Shown: piece after piece, positions 1 through 5,807 of the stretch
Numbering within the stretch: position 1 is the first letter of the stretch
Layout of the letters: every line of letters starts with the position of its first letter
Assembly: GCA_045809945.1 (NCBI GenBank)
Contig: JBJMWW010000010.1
Coordinates: forward strand, 1-5,807
Origin: CADDYX01 sp045809945
Lineage (GTDB): Bacteria > Verrucomicrobiota > Verrucomicrobiia > Chthoniobacterales > UBA10450
DNA length: 5,807 bases
Direction: 5' to 3'
The notes under the pieces: generated by a model
Told to the model about the DNA's origin: nothing
The model's input: the letters and a program-made list of their open reading frames with translations, nothing else
Databases searched by the model: none
Translations under genes and position numbers: made by a program

Positions 1-573
1 CTCGTCAAGATTAAGGCACTTGGCGAATACGCGATTCTCGGCCGGACGGTCGACGATGCGGCAGGCGAAGCATTCGACAAAGTGGCCAAGATGCTCGGAC
101 TCGGTTATCCCGGAGGGCCGGAGATCGAGCGGCATGCGCTTGACGGCGACCCGCGGCGTTTCGACCTGCCGCGCAGCATGCTCGATTCGCGCGATCACAA
201 TTTCAGCTTCAGCGGATTGAAAACCGCAGTCCGCTATCTTCTGCCCAAAGTCGGTGCCAATGACCTGAACGATGTCTGCGCGTCTTTTCAATGTGCGGTA
301 ATCGACGTTCTTGTCACAAAAACGGTTCGCGCAGCGCGTGAATGTCGAAGCGAATTCATCACGATCAGCGGCGGGGTAAGTTGCAACCGCGCTTTACGCG
401 AGGCGATGCAAATCGCTTGCCACGATGCCCAACTCGAGTTGCGGATCGCGCAACCAGGACTCTGCACCGACAACGCGGCGATGATTGCATTTGTCGGATG
501 GCATCGTCTGCGCGCCGGTCTGACTTCACCGGTCAGCGAGGAGATTAATCCGAATCTGTCGCTCGCTGCATGA
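1..573 (+). CDS. tsaD: tRNA N6-adenosine threonylcarbamoyltransferase TsaD, 3' part (5' end outside window)
   Basis: TsaD transfers the threonylcarbamoyl group from TsaC/Sua5-made threonylcarbamoyl-AMP onto A37 of tRNAs that read ANN codons, working in the cytoplasm with TsaB and TsaE. The frame is open from base 1 and encodes 190 residues before TGA at 571-573. Family length is about 340, so roughly the first 150 residues, including the metal-binding HxxxH motif, lie upstream. Visible family motifs, numbered within the fragment, are DDAAGEAFDKVAKMLGLGYPGGP (residues 18-40, given here only as a landmark: GEAFDK 22-27 and YPGGP 36-40), NFSFSGLKTAV (67-77), GGVSCNRALR (124-133) and CTDNAAM (155-161), whose Asp157 is the conserved metal-ligand position. 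All key residues present in this half are intact, so it looks functional. The stop overlaps the start of the methyltransferase downstream. Identification is secure; only the missing N-terminus cannot be judged. Confidence 0.96.
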   Translation, partial: LVKIKALGEYAILGRTVDDAAGEAFDKVAKMLGLGYPGGPEIERHALDGDPRRFDLPRSMLDSRDHNFSFSGLKTAVRYLLPKVGANDLNDVCASFQCAVIDVLVTKTVRAARECRSEFITISGGVSCNRALREAMQIACHDAQLELRIAQPGLCTDNAAMIAFVGWHRLRAGLTSPVSEEINPNLSLAA

Positions 574-1289
574 GTGAAGCGAGTTTCGAAGATCTCGTTT
601 GGCTGTTTCATTGCGACAGCCGCAACCGAGGAATTATCCGACAGGGGTTCGACGAAGCAGCGCTGCTCTGGAAAGCGGTGAAAGCGACGAATGGCAACAT
701 CCTCGAAATCGGACGGAATCACGCCGGCTCGACGACGTTGCTCGCAGCGGCGAGTCCCGGACGCGACCTTTATTCGATTGATCTCGCGCCGCGTCACGAC
801 CCCGCGTGCGAGGAATTCCTTACCTGCGGTGACAACAAGCAGCGCGTGCATTTGCTCGTGGCCGACTCACGCAAGCCGCTGCCAAGCGTCCCGGTCGGGT
901 TTTTATTTATCGACGGAGACCACAGTTTCGAAGGCGTGCTCGCCGATGTGCTGGCGCACTGGAATGCGCTGAGTAGCGGAGAGCCGCTCGCCGCATTTCA
1001 CGACGCGTTGCCGAACGGCAGCTTTGTGTGGCGCGAGCGAGATCGGCGTCTTCATCATTGGTGGGTGCGGACGAAAAACCGCTTCCGCGCGCAAAAAAAG
1101 GAAGTCATGGCACGCGACTATGAGCCCGGCGTCTACTGCGTCTGCCAGCAGTTGATCGACGACGGCGTCGCGATTGAGTGGGGTCGCGCGAGCTCGATGT
1201 GGGTGCTGCGCAAATTGCGCGATCTGCCGCCGGACTTCGCGGAGCGATGCCGCACGCGATTCGATCAGTATTCGCGCTCGAGCAAGTAG
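570..1289 (+). CDS. Class I SAM-dependent methyltransferase, substrate unknown
   Basis: A 239-residue protein with a Rossmann-type SAM-binding core. Motif I is ILEIGRNHAGST (residues 44-55), with the acidic end of the second strand at YSIDLAP (68-74). A later strand and loop read LFIDGDHSFEGVLADVLAHW (112-131), followed by AAFHDA (141-146). The FIDGDHSYE-like segment plus a downstream FHD is typical of the Methyltransf_24 group, which includes sugar and small-molecule O-methyltransferases; that family assignment is from memory of the pattern. The basic, aromatic C-terminal part (about 150-239, rich in R, W and H) is not recognised. The ATG at 570 overlaps the tsaD stop as ATGA. The nearest Shine-Dalgarno-like run, GAGGAGA at 538-544, is about 25 bases away, so translation probably depends on coupling to tsaD. 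The 3' end overlaps the convergent prenyl synthase by 25 bases. The substrate cannot be inferred. Confidence 0.85.
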   Translation: MSEASFEDLVWLFHCDSRNRGIIRQGFDEAALLWKAVKATNGNILEIGRNHAGSTTLLAAASPGRDLYSIDLAPRHDPACEEFLTCGDNKQRVHLLVADSRKPLPSVPVGFLFIDGDHSFEGVLADVLAHWNALSSGEPLAAFHDALPNGSFVWRERDRRLHHWWVRTKNRFRAQKKEVMARDYEPGVYCVCQQLIDDGVAIEWGRASSMWVLRKLRDLPPDFAERCRTRFDQYSRSSK

Positions 1290-2146
1290 TTCGCGAGCTG
1301 GCGCAAGCGTTCGCCACGTGCGCCGAGTGGTTTCAGCGCATCGTGCGCCCGTTTCGTGAGTCGCTGCGCTTCGCGGCGCGACGCGTTGAGGCCGATCACA
1401 GCCGGGTAAGTTGCTTTTTGAGCGGCCACATCCTTGCCCGCACTCTTGCCAAGCTTTTCGCTTGTTTGTGTCACGTCGAGAATGTCGTCGATCACTTGAA
1501 AGGCGAGGCCTAACGACTGGCCGAAATCGCTGATCGCGCGCAGTTGGGTCGCGGTTGCGTTTGCGCTCATCGCACCGAGGCGCACCGATACGCCGAGCAT
1601 CGCGGCGGTCTTGTTTTCGTGGATGTAGCGCAGATCCGTGCGCGTCGTCTTGCGTCCTTCCGCTTCGAGATCGGCGACCTGACCGGCGATCAGCTTCCGG
1701 CTTCCAGCCGCGATTGCGAGTTCGGCCAACGTTTCCCGTGCGCCGTATCGCTTCGTCGGTTCTGCCTGGGCGAGAATTTCGAAGGCAATCGTCAAGAGCG
1801 CGTCACCGGTAAGCACAGCGATGCCTTCACCGAAAACTTTGTGAGAGGTCGGACGACCGCGACGGAAATCGTCGTTGTCCATGCTCGGCAGATCGTCGTG
1901 AACCAGTGAGTAGGTATGAACGCACTCGACCGCACACGCCGCAGGCACCGCGCGGTCGATAGTTCCTCCGCACGCTTCGGCCGCCGCGAGGCAAAGAATC
2001 GGCCGGAGCCGTTTACCGCCGGCGAACAAACTGTAGCGCATTGCCTTGTGAATGGTGGCGGGACGCGTGCTCGGCTTTGGCAGAAAACGATCGAGCGCTC
2101 GATCGATCACTTTTTGGCGCGACGCGAGATACTGCTTCAGCTCCAT
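1265..2146 (-). CDS. ispA: Short-chain polyprenyl diphosphate synthase (farnesyl/geranylgeranyl type)
   Basis: This 293-residue trans-isoprenyl diphosphate synthase condenses isopentenyl diphosphate with allylic diphosphates to give C15 or C20 precursors for quinones, undecaprenyl carriers or hopanoids and carotenoids. Visible landmarks are GGKRLRP (43-49), the first Asp-rich motif DDLPSMDNDD (84-93) followed by RRGRPTSH, GDALL (114-118), GQVADLE (155-161), the KT pair at 179-180, FQVIDDILD (216-224, second Asp-rich motif) and GKSAGKD (233-239). All catalytic motifs are intact and the length is normal. The DDxxxxD form of the first motif, with Tyr79 five residues before it, resembles E. coli IspA, so farnesyl diphosphate synthase is favoured. 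A CrtE-like geranylgeranyl synthase cannot be excluded. The ATG lies inside the last codons of the permease gene (10-base overlap) with no strong Shine-Dalgarno, which suggests translational coupling. The 3' end runs 25 bases into the opposing methyltransferase gene. Confidence 0.93.
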   Translation of the reverse strand: MELKQYLASRQKVIDRALDRFLPKPSTRPATIHKAMRYSLFAGGKRLRPILCLAAAEACGGTIDRAVPAACAVECVHTYSLVHDDLPSMDNDDFRRGRPTSHKVFGEGIAVLTGDALLTIAFEILAQAEPTKRYGARETLAELAIAAGSRKLIAGQVADLEAEGRKTTRTDLRYIHENKTAAMLGVSVRLGAMSANATATQLRAISDFGQSLGLAFQVIDDILDVTQTSEKLGKSAGKDVAAQKATYPAVIGLNASRREAQRLTKRAHDALKPLGARGERLRQLANYLLEREY

Positions 2147-3468
2147 GATCGTTGGCCTAAGCGATACAAAATTGGACCGGCTGCAATGGCTAACGCTGCG
2201 CCAATGAGTGCGGGGACGCCATATTCGCCATCACGCAGCGACATTGCGACCACGCCGAGCAGCACGATCATCGGCAGCGCTGCCAGTGCGGCGACGCCGC
2301 CGCGACCGACTGGGATGCGGAACGCGCCGCGCAGTGATGGCTCGGTTTTTCGTAGTTGAACGAGCGCGGCGAACTCAAGGAAGAGGGCGAGCGAATAAAG
2401 AAGCACATCGGCGATGACGAGCTTTCCGAATGGCACGAGGACGAAGATGGAATAGCAAATTGCCGAGACGATGACGGCGTTGCGCGGCGTGCCGCGTGAA
2501 TCCAGCCGACCCAAAGCCGCCGGCAGGAGCCGATCGCTTGCGAGCACGAACGGAATTCGCGAGTAACTCAGCAGAAGCGCGTTGAAAAGCGCGAGCGCGC
2601 TAACCATGCCGCCAAGAGCGATCCAGATCGCGATCCATTTTCCGGCGGCGGCAGCGGCGATCTGCGGCCAACCGCCTTCTATCCACGCCGTCCAATCGGT
2701 CGCGCCGAGTGCTGCGAGCAGCGGAACGAAGTATCCGAGAACGACGAGCGGCAAGGCAAAGGCGAGTGCGCGCGGATAACTGCGCGCTGGATCCTTCACT
2801 TCGCCCTGCACGGTCGATGGATTGTCCCAGCCAATGTAATTCCAGAGCGCGATCGAGATGCCGACTGCGAGGCCACCGAAGCCGTGGGTTGTTCCAGACG
2901 CGAACGGTTGCCAGGGCACGTGCGTGACGTGGCAGATGCTGACGAGCGACATGGCAAGAAAGCCGAGCATGACGAACGTGCCGGCAATTACGGATACGCG
3001 ACCGACATGAAGCGAGCCGCGCAGATTGATCCACGTCGCGCCCCAGATCACGGCGAGCGAGATCAATGTCTCGCTTCGTGCATCAAGCTCTGGAACGAAA
3101 AAGCGGAGGTACTGAATGAAGAGCACCGGGTAGATCGCCATGTCCACGAGCGAATACATCCAGGTGAGCCAGCCGTTTTGAAACGCCCAGAAGCGGCCGA
3201 ACGCGCGGTCGACCCAGCGATAGTAGCCGCCTTCCTCCGGTAACATGCTCGCGAGCTCGCCGATGATTAGTACTTCCGGCAGCGACCAGATCAGTGGCAC
3301 AACAATTAAGATGTGCAGGCCGAGTCCGGGGCCGACGGAATGAATCAGCGTCTCGGTGGTGTAGGGGCCGCCGGAGGTACAGAAGAAGAGCACGAAAACG
3401 AGCGAGACCGTGCCGAGACCGCGGGCGAGTTGCTGCACGGCGCGCAGAGTGCAGCGACCCGACGGCAA
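2137..3468 (-). CDS. APC-superfamily permease, polyamine-uptake (PUT)-like; substrate uncertain
   Basis: A 443-residue inner-membrane carrier with about 12 hydrophobic segments in the usual APC layout. Substrate-site landmarks are the broken first helix CTSGGPYTTE (residues 30-39), PLIWSLPE (58-65), ELASMLPEEGGYYRWV (71-86), DMAIYPVLFIQYL (109-121) and the sixth-helix region WNYIGWDNPSTVQGEV (209-224) with DPARSYPRAL after it. The SLPE, PEEGGY, DxAxYPVLF and WDxxSTxxGEV pattern strongly recalls eukaryotic polyamine/H+ symporters (plant PUT/LAT type) and their bacterial relatives. Amino acids or polyamines are therefore the likely substrates, but this is recall and not a search. The start is uncertain: a stop codon (TAA) immediately precedes TTG at 3468, there is no ATG near the N-terminus, and GTG at 3438 (residue 11) would begin VQQLARGLG just before helix 1. 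It overlaps the prenyl synthase gene downstream by 10 bases, probably as a two-gene unit. Confidence 0.9.
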   Translation of the reverse strand: MPSGRCTLRAVQQLARGLGTVSLVFVLFFCTSGGPYTTETLIHSVGPGLGLHILIVVPLIWSLPEVLIIGELASMLPEEGGYYRWVDRAFGRFWAFQNGWLTWMYSLVDMAIYPVLFIQYLRFFVPELDARSETLISLAVIWGATWINLRGSLHVGRVSVIAGTFVMLGFLAMSLVSICHVTHVPWQPFASGTTHGFGGLAVGISIALWNYIGWDNPSTVQGEVKDPARSYPRALAFALPLVVLGYFVPLLAALGATDWTAWIEGGWPQIAAAAAGKWIAIWIALGGMVSALALFNALLLSYSRIPFVLASDRLLPAALGRLDSRGTPRNAVIVSAICYSIFVLVPFGKLVIADVLLYSLALFLEFAALVQLRKTEPSLRGAFRIPVGRGGVAALAALPMIVLLGVVAMSLRDGEYGVPALIGAALAIAAGPILYRLGQRSWS

Positions 3469-3536
3469 TTAAAAGTGCGGTTTTGTTCTTGCGGTGCAAT
3501 CGTTTAGCGCGCGAGATACGTTGTTTTAAACGAGAT
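3469..3536. promoter_or_regulatory. Divergent intergenic spacer, presumed promoters for permease and TPR genes
   Basis: These 68 bases separate the leftward permease gene from the rightward TPR gene and are noticeably richer in A/T than the coding sequence around them, so both promoters should lie here or just inside the flanking genes. I see TTGCGG at 3489-3494 as a weak -35 candidate for the + strand but no matching -10 at a good distance, and no convincing pair on the - strand. A near-palindromic GTTTTAAAC sits at 3523-3531. No specific operator is claimed; the call rests on gene geometry. Confidence 0.4.
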
Positions 3537-4466
3537 ATGAAGACTCGAAACACTCTCATGTGGTCGGTCGCAACGATGGTGATGATGCTGATCGCGCAGC
3601 CGGCTTTGGCGCAGAAAAAGGGTGGAGGCGGCGGGGAAGCGGCCGCTCATACGCAAGCCGGAATGCAGGCGGCACAGGCAAAGAACTATGATCTGGCGAT
3701 TGCGGAATTCACGAAGGAAATCGAAGCCTCGCCGAAGGCCTCGAAAGGCTACACCAATCGTGGCACAGCGTATCGAAATGCAGGCAAACTGAACGAAGCA
3801 ATAGCCGACTTTACCAAAGCGATCGAGGTCGATCCGAAGGATGACCTGGCCTACATCGGGCGCGGCCAGACATTGCAGCTCCAGCAGAACTTTCCAGCCG
3901 CGATCGCCGACTACAACAAAGTCCTGGAGATGAAGGCGAATGACCCGGCGGCGTTGAAGCTGCGCGGTTTCGCTAATCTCGAATCGCATGTCGACGACGC
4001 GGCAATCAACGATTTGAGTGCGGCCATTCAGGCCAATCCCAATGACGTGATGGCTTACCGTGGGCGCGCGGCAGCTTACAAGGATCTGAAGCGGTATCCG
4101 GACGCGATCAACGATTACAACAAGGCGGTTGAGCTCGCGCCGAACGACGCTGATCTGCTGACGAAACGTGGCTACGTCTACTCGCTTGCGCAGCAATATC
4201 AGAACGCGATCAACGACTACGAAGGTGCGCTCAAGGTCAATCCAAACGATTACGACACAGTGCAGCGGTTGCAGTACGCGAAGGGGATGCTCGCCGCCCA
4301 GAATGCGCCGCCGCCGCCACCCGCAACTCCTGCTCCAACGCCGAAGCCGGCGAGCATGTTCACGCCGCTGAATATTGCGATTGGCCTCGTGGCTGTCATT
4401 GTCATCGGGATCATCATCGCGGTGGCAATGGGGCGGCGGAAAACGACGAGCGACTTGTACCGCTGA
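3537..4466 (+). CDS. Exported TPR-repeat protein with C-terminal membrane anchor
   Basis: The 309-residue protein begins MKTRNTLMW, a Sec-type signal peptide: positive n-region, hydrophobic core about 7-20, and AxA-type site ALA before Gln26. A Gly run (29-33) follows, then six consecutive 34-residue tetratricopeptide repeats at about 36-69, 70-103, 104-137, 138-171, 172-205 and 206-239, recognisable from G/A at position 8, Y/F-x-x-A-I-x-D/E and the closing P-N/K-D. Repeat 4 is the most divergent. A Pro-rich linker (258-271) leads to one transmembrane helix (about 279-298) and a short basic tail GRRKTTSDLYR. The expected topology is TPR domain outside the cytoplasmic membrane and tail inside. 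TPRs are protein-binding scaffolds; the partner is unknown. ATG 3537 was chosen over the longer open frame because it starts the signal peptide and clears the permease gene. The only ribosome-site hint is a weak AAACGAG. Confidence 0.88.
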   Translation: MKTRNTLMWSVATMVMMLIAQPALAQKKGGGGGEAAAHTQAGMQAAQAKNYDLAIAEFTKEIEASPKASKGYTNRGTAYRNAGKLNEAIADFTKAIEVDPKDDLAYIGRGQTLQLQQNFPAAIADYNKVLEMKANDPAALKLRGFANLESHVDDAAINDLSAAIQANPNDVMAYRGRAAAYKDLKRYPDAINDYNKAVELAPNDADLLTKRGYVYSLAQQYQNAINDYEGALKVNPNDYDTVQRLQYAKGMLAAQNAPPPPPATPAPTPKPASMFTPLNIAIGLVAVIVIGIIIAVAMGRRKTTSDLYR

Positions 4467-4476
4467 TCTGCGCGCG

Positions 4477-4554
4477 GTCATCCCGAGCTTGTCGAGGGAT
4501 CGCTAGAAGCATTCCGGAGTTCTACTAGAGTTGCTTCGGCAGGCTCAGCATGAC
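4477..4554. repeat. REP/MITE-like imperfect inverted repeat, 78 bases
   Basis: The left arm (4477-4497, starting GTCATCCCGAGC) and the reverse complement of the right arm (4534-4554, starting GTCATGCTGAGC) agree at 16 of 21 positions around a 36-base centre. The style, GTCATcCcGAGCttGTCGAgGG paired with CTTCGgCAGGCTCAGCATGAC, resembles short palindromes seen in many copies between genes of several environmental bacterial phyla; that is recalled knowledge. It lies 10 bases after the TPR stop codon, a typical position for such elements. As RNA it could fold into a long hairpin and protect or end the TPR transcript. Copy number cannot be judged from one window. Confidence 0.6.
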
Positions 4555-4577
4555 GTTTCGAAGAGGCAAAAATCGCT

Positions 4578-4605
4578 TTGACACACTTGGGCGTGCTGAT
4601 ACTTT
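4578..4605 (+). promoter_or_regulatory. Candidate sigma70-type promoter for tRNA-Thr-tuf
   Basis: A perfect -35 hexamer TTGACA (4578-4583) is followed after 16 bases by TACTTT (4600-4605), which keeps the three most conserved -10 positions (T1, A2, T6). The bases just after it, GCCGCCGC (4606-4613), form a GC-rich discriminator, as in stringently controlled promoters of stable RNA and translation genes. Transcription would start near 4612 and give a leader of about 90 bases before the tRNA. The -10 is weak (3 of 6), so a promoter closer to the tRNA is possible. Confidence 0.42.
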
Positions 4606-4703
4606 GCCGCCGCTTTTTCGCTGGAGAACTGGGAGTCCCAAGGTCGTTCGCAAAAACAGGCGACTCTGGGACTTTTGCTTCTCTGCGAATCGGCGGCCGG
4701 TTT

Positions 4704-4779
<76 letters not shown>

Positions 4780-4822
4780 GTTGAGCCCGACCAGAAACCA
4801 CTAAAAGACGCAGTTTATTTCG

Positions 4823-4828
4823 AAAGGA
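4823..4828 (+). promoter_or_regulatory. Shine-Dalgarno site of tuf
   Basis: AAAGGA ends seven bases before the ATG at 4836. This is the only strong ribosome-binding site in the window and fixes the tuf start, as expected for one of the most highly expressed proteins in the cell. Confidence 0.8.
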
Positions 4829-4835
4829 AAACGAG

Positions 4836-5807
<972 letters not shown>

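Larger units (their letters stand above)
4467..4703. other. Intergenic region between TPR gene and tRNA-Thr
   Basis: A 237-base spacer with no credible gene; the short open frames across it lack start signals and family features. It holds, in order, a 78-base imperfect inverted repeat (4477-4554), a TTGACA-led promoter candidate (4578-4605) and hairpin-forming sequence (4630-4678) directly before the tRNA. Each part is listed separately where it can be supported. No classical Rho-independent terminator for the TPR gene is evident, so the inverted repeat may be where that transcript ends. Confidence 0.7.

Noticed and set aside
288..851. Open frame of 187 codons on the - strand across tsaD and the methyltransferase
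   Set aside because: It spans the junction of two well-supported + strand genes, and its Arg/Ala-rich translation has no family features.
1544..1909. Open frame of 121 codons on the + strand inside the prenyl synthase gene
   Set aside because: It is the antisense shadow of intact catalytic motifs and has no recognisable features of its own.
2600..3034. Second - strand frame of 144 codons within the permease gene
   Set aside because: Its translation is Arg/Ser-rich and non-membrane, an out-of-frame shadow of the hydrophobic carrier; it does not mark a frameshift because the main frame is continuous.
3294..3536. Upstream extension of the TPR reading frame by 81 codons
   Set aside because: The extension runs antisense through the start of the permease and encodes an Arg-rich shadow; the signal peptide starting at ATG 3537 marks the real N-terminus.
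3504..4481. Long open frame (325 codons) on the - strand opposite the TPR gene
   Set aside because: It is fully antisense to a protein with clear TPR periodicity and a signal peptide; its translation is Arg/Val/Ile-rich with no recognisable domain, as expected from reverse reading of this codon usage.

Overview
The window looks like an ordinary housekeeping stretch of a bacterial chromosome with moderately high GC (high 50s percent by eye). Genes are tightly packed, several overlap, and a tRNA-Thr lies directly upstream of tuf. The EF-Tu N-terminus (MAKEAFKRDKPHINVGTIGH) and a dispersed-repeat-like palindrome fit an environmental Verrucomicrobiota-type genome. That placement is an impression from recalled sequences and was not tested. 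No phage, CRISPR, transposase or defence genes are visible.

Layout. (1) Bases 1-1289, + strand: the 3' part of tsaD (tRNA t6A37 synthesis), joined by an ATGA overlap to a class I SAM-dependent methyltransferase of unknown substrate. (2) Bases 1265-3468, - strand: an APC-superfamily permease resembling polyamine-uptake (PUT-like) carriers, followed with a 10-base overlap by a short-chain polyprenyl diphosphate synthase (ispA-like). The synthase and the methyltransferase meet tail to tail and share 25 bases. (3) Bases 3469-3536: a short AT-richer divergent spacer, presumably carrying both promoters. (4) Bases 3537-4466, + strand: an exported six-TPR protein with a C-terminal membrane anchor. 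(5) Bases 4467-4703: a 237-base spacer with a 78-base imperfect inverted repeat (REP/MITE-like), a plausible promoter with a GC-rich discriminator, and hairpin-forming sequence. (6) Bases 4704-5807, + strand: tRNA-Thr(GGT) with encoded CCA, then tuf with a clear Shine-Dalgarno, cut off by the window end in domain 3.

How they fit together: the window is dominated by translation functions (t6A synthesis, tRNA-Thr, EF-Tu) with isoprenoid precursor synthesis alongside. TsaD modifies A37 of ANN-decoding tRNAs, and the tRNA-Thr here reads ACC, so it is an expected TsaD client. That link is general biology and does not imply co-regulation. The parts least explained by known housekeeping roles are the methyltransferase, the TPR membrane protein, the permease substrate, the dispersed-repeat candidate and a possible alternative hairpin at the tRNA 3' end. 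I found no convincing new multi-gene system.
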